A stretch of 47,755 nucleotides of DNA from Micrococcus lylae NBRC 15355 (lineage in GTDB: Bacteria > Actinomycetota > Actinomycetes > Actinomycetales > Micrococcaceae): positions 1 to 47,755 of the forward strand of contig NZ_BCSN01000018.1 in NCBI RefSeq assembly GCF_001570885.1. The letters are read 5' to 3'. Positions within the stretch are counted from its first letter, which is position 1, and the number at the start of each line of letters is the position of its first letter. Shown one piece after another: positions 40,396-47,727 of the stretch. A program made the position numbers and the translations under genes. Below the pieces are notes generated by a model. It did no database searches. It saw nothing but the letters and a program-made list of their open reading frames with translations, and was not told the DNA's origin.

Positions 40396-40596
40396 ATGGC
40401 TGACATGGAGAACACGTTCGACAAGATCAAGGGCGACGCCAAGTCCGGCCTCGGCGAGGCCACCGGCAACGACCGCATGAAGGCCGAGGGCCGCACCGAG
40501 TCTGCCGCCGCCGGAGCCAAGGATGCCGTCCAGAACGCCGGCGACAAGCTCAAGGGTGCCGCCGACGGCGTGAAGAACGCCTTCACGAAGGACTGA
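40396..40596 (+). CDS. CsbD-family stress protein
   Basis: A 66-residue, highly charged helical protein (NTFDKIKGDAKSGLGEATGN and KAEGRTESAAAGAKDAVQNAG), the CsbD layout. CsbD-like proteins are small hydrophilic products often induced by general stress, with unknown mechanism. ATG 40396 has GAGGAG at 40385-40390. It is rich in Lys/Gly/Ala with AAG codons, typical of well-expressed genes. A 9-bp hairpin lies immediately upstream. It sits after clpC and before a second small hydrophilic gene. Confidence 0.85.
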   Translation: MADMENTFDKIKGDAKSGLGEATGNDRMKAEGRTESAAAGAKDAVQNAGDKLKGAADGVKNAFTKD

Positions 40597-40874
40597 GGCG
40601 GCAGACCCAGGCCGACCTGGGCAGACGCGAGGCAGGGGCGGCGCCGGGAGCATCGTCCCTGCTCCGCCGTGAGGAAAAGGCGGTACATCGGGTACCAGAA
40701 TGCCCAGGATGTTCCCAGGCAATAGGCGGCCCCGAGGGTGGCGCCGCGTCTGTGGATCTGCTTACGGTGGGGGCAACCGCTCAGGCGGCCGACCGGTCGC
40801 CACGGAGATCGAGGACTTCGGTCCACGGGATCCGGAGCGGAGGAAATGTCCCCCACTCCAAGGAGGTCCAAACC

Positions 40875-41063
40875 ATGGGCATCGGCGATCTCGGCAACCT
40901 TGCCAACGAGCACTCTGACAAGATCAACGACGCTGTCGACCAGGCTCAGGAGCAGCACGGCGACAAGCTCGGCGAGCACAAGGACACCGTGAACAAGGGC
41001 ATCGACGGCGCTCAGGACAAGTTCCTGAACGGCGGCGAGAACAAGGACAACGAGCAGAAGTGA
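40875..41063 (+). CDS. MT0933-like (Rv0909-type) small antitoxin-family protein
   Basis: A 62-residue hydrophilic protein: MGIGDLGNLANEHSDKINDA then VDQAQEQHGDKL and GIDGAQDKFLNG. The pattern (short MGI start, K/D/A/Q-rich helices) matches the MT0933/Rv0909 antitoxin family. In mycobacteria Rv0909 pairs with toxin Rv0910; no such partner is adjacent, and many stand-alone members probably act as stress proteins. AAGGAGG at 40859-40865 is a strong ribosome site. Amino-acid composition is close to that of the CsbD-like neighbour. The 278 bp between them hold no other gene; TACGGT near 40763 is a weak -10 candidate. Confidence 0.75.
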   Translation: MGIGDLGNLANEHSDKINDAVDQAQEQHGDKLGEHKDTVNKGIDGAQDKFLNGGENKDNEQK

Positions 41064-41100
41064 CTCTGCCCGGGTCCTGACCGGCCCTGAACCGGTCGTC

Positions 41101-41150
41101 CGAAGGCCCCCGCAGCCTCCCCTCGAGGGATGGTGTCGCGGGGGCCTTCG
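41101..41150. terminator. 13-bp hairpin terminator
   Basis: CGAAGGCCCCCGC (41101-41113) pairs perfectly with GCGGGGGCCTTCG (41138-41150), 38 nt after the MT0933-like stop. The 24-nt loop has no strong structure. Confidence 0.75.
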
Positions 41151-41230
41151 TCATGTCCGGCATGCCCGGCCCCTCGCGCCGAACCAGAGGATTCGGCCGG
41201 TTCAAGACCCGGTGAAGTGACCATTTCTTC

Positions 41231-41270
41231 TGGCTCGGTGCAGCACACACTGGTTCGGTGCGGCACACGC
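41231..41270 (+). repeat. 20-bp imperfect tandem repeat upstream of argA
   Basis: TGGCTCGGTGCAGCACACAC (41231-41250) and TGGTTCGGTGCGGCACACGC (41251-41270) differ at three positions. They end 27 bp before the argA -10 candidate, where a regulator could bind; no known ARG-box resemblance was seen. Confidence 0.85.
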
Positions 41271-41297
41271 CGTGGACGCCGGGCACGGTGCCGGTCC

Positions 41298-41309
41298 TAC
41301 ACTGGGCGG
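41298..41309 (+). promoter_or_regulatory. candidate leaderless promoter of argA
   Basis: TACACT (41298-41303) ends six bases before ATG 41310, with no ribosome site. Confidence 0.55.
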
Positions 41310-41822
41310 ATGCCGAAGCTCCCGGTCGCCCTGCGTCCCGCCCGCACCACCGACGTCCCGGCCATCCAGGACATCGTCCGCCCCCACGCGGACAACCGCG
41401 TCCTGCTGCAGAAGGAGACGGTGGCCTACTACGAGGCCATCCAGGAGTTCGTGGTGGCGGAGGACGAGGCCGGAGAGCTCGTCGGCTTCGGCGCCCTGCA
41501 CGTCATGTGGGAGCACCTCGCGGAGGTCCGCACCCTGGCCGTCGCGGACCGTGCCCGCGGCGGGGGAGTGGGCCACGCCCTGTTGGAGGAGCTGCTGGAG
41601 CGTGCCCGCGCCGTCGGCGTCTCCCAGGTGTTCTGCCTGACCTTCGAGGTGGACTTCTTCTCCGCCCACGGCTTCGACGTCATGGAGGACCAGTCCGCCG
41701 TGGACCCTGAGGTGTACGCCGAGCTGCTGCGCTCCCAGGATGAGGGCGTCGCCGAGTTCCTGGACCTCGCCCGGGTCAAGCCGAACACCCTCGGCAACAC
41801 CCGCATGATCCGCACCCTCTGA
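41310..41822 (+). CDS. argA: amino-acid N-acetyltransferase (short N-acetylglutamate synthase type)
   Basis: A 170-residue GNAT-fold enzyme. LRPARTTDVPAIQDIVRPHADNRVLLQKE and EVRTLAVADRARGGGVGHALLEELLERAR (acetyl-CoA-binding R-x-x-G-x-G region) match the short actinobacterial N-acetylglutamate synthase, which acetylates glutamate as the first committed arginine step. The product family could also be a related amino-acid acetyltransferase. ATG 41310 has TACACT six bases upstream and no Shine-Dalgarno. It is convergent with mutY, 19 bp apart. Confidence 0.87.
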   Translation: MPKLPVALRPARTTDVPAIQDIVRPHADNRVLLQKETVAYYEAIQEFVVAEDEAGELVGFGALHVMWEHLAEVRTLAVADRARGGGVGHALLEELLERARAVGVSQVFCLTFEVDFFSAHGFDVMEDQSAVDPEVYAELLRSQDEGVAEFLDLARVKPNTLGNTRMIRTL

Positions 41823-41841
41823 CGCCCCGCAGGGGCGGCCG

Positions 41842-42765
41842 TCAGTCGGGGAACGAGTAGGCGCCGTCGCGTTCGAGGAGGAGGCCGTCGTCGAGAAGGC
41901 CGGCCAGGCAACGGGTCCACTGCGCCTCGTCCGGCACGTGTGTGCCCAGGCGCCGCGTTCCGGCCACGGCCTGGCGCACGGCGCCGACCTCCACGCGGCC
42001 GGCCTCCCGGACCGCGGCCATGACGGCGCCGCGCAGCTGGCGGTCCGTTCCCGCCCAGTCCTGCCCGCGCGGGGTGTGCTCCGGCTCCGGCCGTCCGGCG
42101 GACACCCAGGCGCACTGCTCGAGCAGAGGGCAGTCGTCGCAGCGCGGCGATCGGGCCGTGCAGACCAGCGCCCCGAGCTCCATCACGGCGGCGTTCCAGC
42201 GGTTGGCCCGCGTGCGGTCCGCCGGCATCAGCGCGTGTGCGTCGCGCATCTCCGCGCGGGTCAGGGTCTTCGGCGGCAACCCCTGCCCGCGGACCGCGCG
42301 GGTGAGAACCCGGCGCACGTTGGTGTCCACGACGGTCTCGGGGATGCCGAAGGCGAAGCTCGCCACGGCCGCCGCGGTGTACTCGCCGACCCCCGGCAGG
42401 GCGCGCAGGGCGGCAGGGTCCGCCGGCACCTTACCGCCGTGCCGGTCCACCATCGCCGCGGCCGCCTGCTGCAGGCGCAACGCCCGGCGAGGGTAGCCGA
42501 GCCGGTCCCAGGCAGTGAGCACCTCGGCCGTGGAGGCCTCCGCGAGGTCGGCGGGACACGGCCAGCGCTGCATCCAGTCCCGCCAGCGCGGCAGCACCCG
42601 GACCACCGGGGTCTGCTGGAGCATGATCTCGGAGACCATCACGCCCCACGGCGAGCAGTCGGCGCTGCGCCAGGGCAGGTCCCGCGCGTGGACGTCGAAC
42701 CAGTCCAGGACCGCCGTGTGGAGGCGATCCTGGGCGGCAGGCGTGAGTTCGGCGACCTCGGGCAT
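41842..42765 (-). CDS. mutY: A/G-specific adenine glycosylase
   Basis: A 307-residue base-excision enzyme that removes adenine mispaired with 8-oxoguanine. It shows VSEIMLQQTPVVRVLPRWRDWM with the catalytic Glu in SEIMLQQT, the helix-hairpin-helix LPGVGEYTAAAVASFAFG, catalytic Asp in VVDTNVRRVL, and the 4Fe-4S ligands C-x6-C-x2-C-x5-C (CTARSPRCDDCPLLEQC). The C-terminal region is short with a winged-helix look rather than a full NUDIX-like domain, as in other actinobacteria. ATG 42765 has TACAGT (minus 42778-42773) seven bases upstream, so it is probably leaderless. Confidence 0.95.
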   Translation of the reverse strand: MPEVAELTPAAQDRLHTAVLDWFDVHARDLPWRSADCSPWGVMVSEIMLQQTPVVRVLPRWRDWMQRWPCPADLAEASTAEVLTAWDRLGYPRRALRLQQAAAAMVDRHGGKVPADPAALRALPGVGEYTAAAVASFAFGIPETVVDTNVRRVLTRAVRGQGLPPKTLTRAEMRDAHALMPADRTRANRWNAAVMELGALVCTARSPRCDDCPLLEQCAWVSAGRPEPEHTPRGQDWAGTDRQLRGAVMAAVREAGRVEVGAVRQAVAGTRRLGTHVPDEAQWTRCLAGLLDDGLLLERDGAYSFPD

Positions 42766-42772
42766 GGCGTCC

Positions 42773-42808
42773 ACTGTAGCGGCGGGCTCCAGCCCTACCC
42801 TGGTGGGC
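42773..42808. promoter_or_regulatory. divergent leaderless promoters of mutY and the Pro/Ser-rich protein gene
   Basis: On the minus strand TACAGT (42778-42773) ends seven bases before the mutY ATG. On the plus strand TACCCT (42796-42801) ends seven bases before ATG 42809. The two starts are only 44 bp apart, so the promoters are back to back. Confidence 0.55.
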
Positions 42809-43633
42809 ATGGACGGCCTTCCCCCCACCGAGTCCGAGCGCGCCCGGCAGCGTGCCGCCATGTTCCGGCGCCGCCGGATCGTGTTCGGCGTCGTGGCCCT
42901 TGCCGTGGTGGTGCTCCTGGTGCTGGCGGGCATCGCCCTGGGCGGCCTGATCTCGCGCCTGGTGCAGGACATCACCGGGGAGTCCGACCCGGGGCCGGCC
43001 GCCGTCAGCGCGACCCCGACACCCTCGGCGAGTCCCGGCCCCTCCGAGGAGCCGTCCTCCGGCCCCTCCCCGTCCGGATCCGCCTCGGACGATGCCGGCG
43101 GCAGCGGCTCCGCCGAACCGACCGAGAGCCCGTCCGGCAAGCCCTCCGACGACGCCGGTGACAAGCCCTCGGAGGAGCCGAGCCCCTCGCCGTCCTCCAC
43201 CGCTCCGGAGGCGCTCGAGCCGCCGTGCCGGGGATCTGCCATCCAGGTCACGGCGGGCACGGACAAGACCGTCTACGACCGCGGCGAGCGTCCCGAGCTG
43301 GCACTGAAGGTGATGAACCTGTCCCAGGAGCCGTGCACCCTCAACGTGGGCACCACCGAGCAGGTCTTCGAGGTCACCACGGCCGAGGGGGACGACGTGT
43401 TCTCCACCGAGATCTGCCAGGCCGACCCGCAGGACCAGGACATGGTGCTCGTCCCGCACGACGAGCAGACCGCACTGTTCGAATGGAACCGCCGCAACTC
43501 CGAGAAGGACTGCACCGAGCGCGGTGAGCTCGTGGATCCCGGCTCCTACCGCCTCACCGTGACGCTGGGCGACCACTCCTCCCAGCCGGTCGCCTTCCGC
43601 CTCACCGACGACAAGCCCGACGGCCAGGGCTGA
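42809..43633 (+). CDS. membrane-anchored or secreted Pro/Ser-rich protein with C-terminal beta domain
   Basis: A 274-residue protein: a basic N-terminus (RARQRAAMFRRRRI), one membrane helix (VFGVVALAVVVLLVLAGIALGGL, about residues 25-47), a ~90-residue Pro/Ser/Glu/Asp linker, then a ~130-residue domain starting PPCRGSAIQVTAGTDKTVYDRGERPEL with an immunoglobulin-like strand pattern and four cysteines that could form disulfides. This is a type II membrane layout with the domain outside the cell. Function is unknown. It lies between mutY and radA, where related genomes often carry disA or a comparable gene. Leaderless start, TACCCT at 42796-42801. Confidence 0.75.
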   Translation: MDGLPPTESERARQRAAMFRRRRIVFGVVALAVVVLLVLAGIALGGLISRLVQDITGESDPGPAAVSATPTPSASPGPSEEPSSGPSPSGSASDDAGGSGSAEPTESPSGKPSDDAGDKPSEEPSPSPSSTAPEALEPPCRGSAIQVTAGTDKTVYDRGERPELALKVMNLSQEPCTLNVGTTEQVFEVTTAEGDDVFSTEICQADPQDQDMVLVPHDEQTALFEWNRRNSEKDCTERGELVDPGSYRLTVTLGDHSSQPVAFRLTDDKPDGQG

Positions 43634-43686
43634 GCAGCGACGGCGGCCTGTCCGGCCTCGTCTTCCCCCGTCCCCTCCACGACGAC

Positions 43687-43711
43687 GGCCGCCCACCGTC
43701 CGCCGGCGGCC
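43687..43711. terminator. short hairpin between convergent genes
   Basis: GGCCGCC (43687-43693) and GGCGGCC (43705-43711) form a 7-bp stem with an 11-nt loop, preceded by GACGAC. It lies between the Pro/Ser-rich protein gene and radA. Confidence 0.45.
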
Positions 43712-43732
43712 TCGCCCGTCCGTCGGGTCGCC

Positions 43733-45130
43733 TCAGCGGGTCCATGTGGGGATGGTGTTCAGCGCCTCGGACAGCGACCCCACCTGCGCGACGGTGAAGC
43801 CCTTCGGGACCTCGCCGAGCGGCTCGGGGGAGCGGGGGACGATCGCGCGGGTGAACCCCAGACGCGCGGCCTCTCGCACGCGTCGGCCGATGCCGGGCAC
43901 CGGGCGGACCTCGCCGGCCAGGCCGAGCTCGCCGACGGCGATCATGCCGGTCGGCACAGGGGCACTGAGCTTCGCCGAGGCCACCGCCACCGCGACCGCC
44001 AGGTCCGAGGCCGGCTCGGACAGGCGCACGCCGCCGACGGTGGCGACGTAGCAGTCGTCCTGGGCCAGGGCGAAGCGGGCGCGGCGCTGCAGCACGGCCA
44101 GGAGCATGTTCACGCGCGCCGAGTCCACACCGGAGACGGTCCGCCGCGGACTGCCGCCGGCGGACGGGGTGAGCAGGGACTGCACCTCCGCCACGAGCGG
44201 GCGGCGCCCCTCCAGTGTCACGGTCACGCAGGTGCCCTCCACGGGCTCCGCGGTGCCGGAGAGGAACAGGCCGGAGGGGTCGTCCAGGGATTCGATGCCG
44301 TCCTCGCGCAGGTCGAAGCAGCCGACCTCGTCCGTGGGGCCGAAGCGGTTCTTCACGGCGCGCACCAGGCGCAGCCGGGAGTGGCGGTCGCCCTCGAACT
44401 GGCAGACCACGTCCACGAGGTGCTCGAGCAGGCGCGGGCCGGCAATGGTGCCCTCCTTCGTCACATGGCCCACCAGCACCGTGGTGATGCCCTTGTCCTT
44501 CGCCGTGCGGATCAGTGAGGCGGCGACTTCGCGCACCTGGGTCACGCCGCCGGCGATGCCGTCCACCTCCGCCGACTGCAGGGTCTGGACGGAGTCCACG
44601 ATCACCAGGGACGGCTGGATCCGTTCGATCTGTCCGAGGGCCCGGCCCAGGTCCGTCTCCGCGGCCAGGTGGAGGGTGTCCGCCAACGCGCCGATGCGGT
44701 CGCCGCGCGAGCGGACCTGCGCGGCGGACTCCTCACCCGTCAGGTACAGGACCGGACGCGGTGTGCCGTCCGTGCCGCGGGCGGTCTGGGCGGCCACGTC
44801 CAGGAGCAGGGTCGACTTGCCGATGCCCGGCTCCCCGGCCAGCAGGATCACGGCTCCCGGGACGAGCCCGCCGCCGAGCACGCGGTCCAGCTCGCGCACG
44901 CCGGTGCTGCGGAAGGAGGCGAGGGTGGCGTCCACGTCCGCGATGCGCGGGGCCGCCTCGGCCACCGTGGAGGCCTTCGTTGTGCCCGCGGTGGCCGTCA
45001 TCCCGGCCTCCTCCACGGTTCCCCAGGCCTGACACCGGCCGCAGCGGCCGACCCATTTCACCGTGGTCCAGCCGCATTCGGTGCACTGGTATCCGGGGGG
45101 CCTGCGGGAGGAGGACTTCGAGCTCGCCAT
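43733..45130 (-). CDS. radA: DNA repair protein RadA
   Basis: A 465-residue recombination protein that aids strand exchange and branch migration. The N-terminal zinc finger CTECGWTTVKWVGRCGRC is at residues ~16-33, Walker A GEPGIGKST near residue 100, the RadA-specific KNRFGPTDEVG motif, and a C-terminal Lon-protease-like domain (LSEPASDLAVAVAVASAKL, VGELGLAGEVRPV). ATG 45130 has TAGAGT (minus 45143-45138) seven bases upstream with no ribosome site. It is convergent with the Pro/Ser-rich protein gene; the upstream FUSC-like gene ends 32 bp before the radA start on the same strand. Confidence 0.96.
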   Translation of the reverse strand: MASSKSSSRRPPGYQCTECGWTTVKWVGRCGRCQAWGTVEEAGMTATAGTTKASTVAEAAPRIADVDATLASFRSTGVRELDRVLGGGLVPGAVILLAGEPGIGKSTLLLDVAAQTARGTDGTPRPVLYLTGEESAAQVRSRGDRIGALADTLHLAAETDLGRALGQIERIQPSLVIVDSVQTLQSAEVDGIAGGVTQVREVAASLIRTAKDKGITTVLVGHVTKEGTIAGPRLLEHLVDVVCQFEGDRHSRLRLVRAVKNRFGPTDEVGCFDLREDGIESLDDPSGLFLSGTAEPVEGTCVTVTLEGRRPLVAEVQSLLTPSAGGSPRRTVSGVDSARVNMLLAVLQRRARFALAQDDCYVATVGGVRLSEPASDLAVAVAVASAKLSAPVPTGMIAVGELGLAGEVRPVPGIGRRVREAARLGFTRAIVPRSPEPLGEVPKGFTVAQVGSLSEALNTIPTWTR

Positions 45131-45137
45131 GGACGCC

Positions 45138-45143
45138 ACTCTA
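45138..45143 (-). promoter_or_regulatory. candidate leaderless -10 of radA
   Basis: TAGAGT on the minus strand ends seven bases before ATG 45130; no ribosome site lies between. Confidence 0.5.
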
Positions 45144-45162
45144 GGGGCGGACCCGGACGCGA

Positions 45163-46332
45163 TCAGACGCCCGGCAGGTAGCCCACGGCCTCCTCGTGGT
45201 CCGCGCCGGTGGCCTCGAGGAGGTCGACCATCATGGGCCGCAGCAGCATCACGAGGGCCTCGCCGTGCAGCGAGCCGCCGCCGAGGTGCGTCGGGTGCAG
45301 CCGGGAGGCCGCGGCGCCGAGCGCCTCGCGGGCGTCGAGCCGGCCCTGGCGGCGGCCGGCGGGCGTGGGCTCGTCGAAGCACCGGTTCAGGATCTGGACG
45401 GCGTCCGCGGCCTCGTCGAACCAGCTGCTCAGCGCCTCGGCCGCCTCGTCCGTGAGTGAGCCGGAGTCGATCAGGCTGACCACGCGCCGGGCCACGATGC
45501 GCAGGGAGCGGATCGCCAGGTCGGAGCGGTCCACCGCGTAGGCGACGACCGTCACGAAGCCCTTCTGCCGCCGTTCGAGCGGGGAGTAGGTGGTGACCTC
45601 GCGCGCCATCTGCACTTCGCGGCGCAGCTCGTCCAGCACGGACTGTGTGCCGCGCCCGGTGATCAGCGCCATCCATGCCGTGCTGGACTCCTGCGTGCGC
45701 AGTGCCGTGGACAGGTCCCGCAGGATCGAGACCATGGGGTCGTACAGGGCCTGCAGTCGCTTCGCGGTGGACCTCTGCGTGCGGTGCGGCCTGAGGAACG
45801 TGACGATCAGGGCGCAGCAGGCGCCCACGACTGCGTCCAGGCTGCGGGAGAATGGGCCGTCCGCGGGTGCCGGGAGCAGCACGACCAGGACGGCCTGGAG
45901 GGACATCTGCGTGGTGAAGATCGGCCCGGAGTCCAGGAACCGGGCCGCCATGATGGACACGAACAGCACGATCGCGGCCTGCCACATCCCGCGGCCGAGC
46001 CCGAGCATGAGGGCGTCACCGATCAGGATGCCGAGCGTGCAGCCGACGGAGACCTCGAGCACGCGGCGCAGCTTGGGCTCGCGGCCCCAGCCGAGGCCCA
46101 CCAGTGTGGCGGTCGCGGCGAACAGCGGCCCCTCGTGGCCGAGCACGGCCTCGGCGAACCAGTAGGCCGCCACGGCGGCGATCGTGGTCAGGGCCGCATG
46201 GCCGGCCGAGGAGCGGGTGCGCATCCAGCCGGCGCGGGCGCGGCGTCGGACGAAGCGCCGCAGCCGCTCGCCGAGGCCGAGCTCCTCCACCTGCGGCAGG
46301 GTGCCGGTGGCGGTGGAGTGGCGGTGTTCCAT
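45163..46332 (-). CDS. FUSC-family / aromatic-acid-exporter-like membrane protein
   Basis: A 389-residue protein. After a basic N-terminus there are ~5-6 hydrophobic segments in the first 190 residues (ALTTIAAVAAYWFAEAVLG, LFAATATLVGLGWG, SVGCTLGILIGDALMLG, AAIVLFVSIMAARFL, SLQAVLVVLLPA, LDAVVGACCALIVTFL), followed by a ~200-residue helical cytoplasmic domain (LYDPMVSILRDLSTALRTQ and onwards). This is the FUSC/ArAE half-size layout, which includes p-hydroxybenzoate-type exporters; the substrate is unknown. ATG 46332 has TAGGCT (minus 46345-46340) seven bases upstream, so the start is likely leaderless. Confidence 0.85.
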   Translation of the reverse strand: MEHRHSTATGTLPQVEELGLGERLRRFVRRRARAGWMRTRSSAGHAALTTIAAVAAYWFAEAVLGHEGPLFAATATLVGLGWGREPKLRRVLEVSVGCTLGILIGDALMLGLGRGMWQAAIVLFVSIMAARFLDSGPIFTTQMSLQAVLVVLLPAPADGPFSRSLDAVVGACCALIVTFLRPHRTQRSTAKRLQALYDPMVSILRDLSTALRTQESSTAWMALITGRGTQSVLDELRREVQMAREVTTYSPLERRQKGFVTVVAYAVDRSDLAIRSLRIVARRVVSLIDSGSLTDEAAEALSSWFDEAADAVQILNRCFDEPTPAGRRQGRLDAREALGAAASRLHPTHLGGGSLHGEALVMLLRPMMVDLLEATGADHEEAVGYLPGV

Positions 46333-46339
46333 GCCCGCC

Positions 46340-46345
46340 AGCCTA
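46340..46345 (-). promoter_or_regulatory. candidate leaderless -10 of the FUSC-like gene
   Basis: TAGGCT on the minus strand ends seven bases before ATG 46332. Confidence 0.5.
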
Positions 46346-46482
46346 TCCGTGCCGTCTGCCGAGGAGAGGGAGGGCGGCGTGACGACAGTCCCGTCCCTGA
46401 CAGATCGCCTGGGCGCGACGTCGACGCCGCCGAGCCTCCGGTGTGCACGAGGTCACAGGAAGGTGACGAAGCGTCTGCCCTC

Positions 46483-46537
46483 GTTCACCGTCCATTCAAC
46501 CGGGATGGACCGACGGTTCACAGACCGCCCGTAGCTT
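46483..46537 (+). promoter_or_regulatory. PHO box (PhoP site) and promoter of pstS
   Basis: Four 11-bp direct-repeat units lie in phase: GTTCACCGTCC (46483), ATTCAACCGGG (46494), ATGGACCGACG (46505, degenerate) and GTTCACAGACC (46516). This is the actinobacterial PhoP direct-repeat pattern. TAGCTT (46532-46537) is a possible -10 just after it. The leader to ATG 46642 is ~100 nt and includes GAAAGGGG before the start. Confidence 0.82.
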
Positions 46538-46641
46538 CGTCGTACGGCGTAAGCCGGGGGTGGACGCCCCAGGCGATCCACGTTGCTGACACCGGCTCCC
46601 GCCACCACTGTCATCCGACCTCTCGAAAGGGGCACTTCCCG

Positions 46642-47727
46642 ATGAAGGCTCTTCGTGCAGGCCGCGCCGCGGCCCTCCTGTCCGTTGCCGCCCTGGCCCT
46701 GACCGCCTGCTCCTCCGCTGACAACGGCGACTCCGACAACGGCAACAACGATGAGACCTCGCAGGTCTCGGGCACCCTGACCGGCGGCGGCGCCTCGTCG
46801 CAGGAGGCCGCCATGGGCGCCTGGACCGCCGGCGTCTCCGACGTCGCCCCCGAGCTGTCCGTGAAGTACGACCCGGTGGGCTCCGGCAACGGTCGTGAGG
46901 GCTTCCTGTCCGGCCAGTACTCCTTCGCCGGCTCTGACGCCGCCATGGGCGAGGACGAGGACGCCACCGAGGTCTGCGGCGAGAAGGGCGCCTTCCATGT
47001 GCCGGCCTACATCTCCCCGATCGCCGTGGCCTACAACCTCGAGGGCGTCGAGGGTGTCCAGATGGACGCCGAGACCATCGCCAAGATCTTCGCCGGTGAG
47101 ATCACCAAGTGGAACGACCCGGCCATCGCCGACCAGAACGAGGGTGTCGAGCTGCCGGAGAAGGACATCACCGTCGTCCACCGCTCGGACGACTCGGGCA
47201 CCACCGAGAACTTCACCGCCTACCTCACCGAGGCCGCCGGCGACGCCTGGAAGTACGACGAGATCGAGACCTGGCCGTCCGAGATCCAGGCCGAGTCCGC
47301 TCAGGGCACCAAGGGCGTCGTGGGCCTGGCCTCCAGCACCGACGGTGCGATCACCTACGCCGACGCCTCGGCCACCGGCGACATGGAGACCGTGAAGGTG
47401 AAGGTCGGCGAGGAGTACGTCGAGTACTCCTCCGAGGCCGCCGCCGCCACCGTGGACAAGTCCGAGGCCAACGAGGACGGCTCCATCGAGCTCGACCGCG
47501 CCACCGGTGAGGAGGGCGTCTACCCGATCGTCCTCGTCTCCTACCACATCTACTGCAACGAGTACCAGGACCAGGAGACCGCCGACCAGGTCAAGGCCTT
47601 CGCCTCCTACGTGATCTCCGAGGACGGCCAGAAGGCCTCCGAGGAGTCCGCGGGCAACGCCCCGATCTCCGAGGAGACCCGCAAGGCCGCCCAGGAGCGC
47701 ATCGACGCGATCGCCGCCCAGGGCTGA
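46642..47727 (+). CDS. pstS: phosphate ABC transporter substrate-binding lipoprotein
   Basis: A 361-residue lipoprotein that captures phosphate outside the cell for the PstCAB importer. The signal peptide (AGRAAALLSVAALALTAC) ends in the lipobox LTAC with C24 as the lipidated cysteine, followed by a Ser/Asn/Asp-rich linker. Phosphate-binding segments are TGGGASSQEAAM, PVGSGNGREGFL and RSDDSGTTENFTAYL. The GAAAGG ribosome site precedes ATG 46642. Four PhoP direct repeats lie ~120 bp upstream, so it should be phosphate-starvation induced. pstC, expected next, is beyond the window. Confidence 0.96.
   Translation: MKALRAGRAAALLSVAALALTACSSADNGDSDNGNNDETSQVSGTLTGGGASSQEAAMGAWTAGVSDVAPELSVKYDPVGSGNGREGFLSGQYSFAGSDAAMGEDEDATEVCGEKGAFHVPAYISPIAVAYNLEGVEGVQMDAETIAKIFAGEITKWNDPAIADQNEGVELPEKDITVVHRSDDSGTTENFTAYLTEAAGDAWKYDEIETWPSEIQAESAQGTKGVVGLASSTDGAITYADASATGDMETVKVKVGEEYVEYSSEAAAATVDKSEANEDGSIELDRATGEEGVYPIVLVSYHIYCNEYQDQETADQVKAFASYVISEDGQKASEESAGNAPISEETRKAAQERIDAIAAQG

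Noticed and set aside
36595-40722. A 1375-codon open frame on the minus strand opposite clpC and lsr2
   Set aside because: It mirrors the highly GC-biased codons of clpC and has no recognisable domain; its Val/Leu/Gln/Asp/His-rich composition is typical of an antisense shadow of a real gene.
40680-40874. A SigB/SigH-type promoter and a small gene between the csbD-like and MT0933-like genes
   Set aside because: GGGTAC near 40690 lacks a matching -35, and the frames in this interval have no ribosome site or similarity; only the MT0933-like gene is supported.
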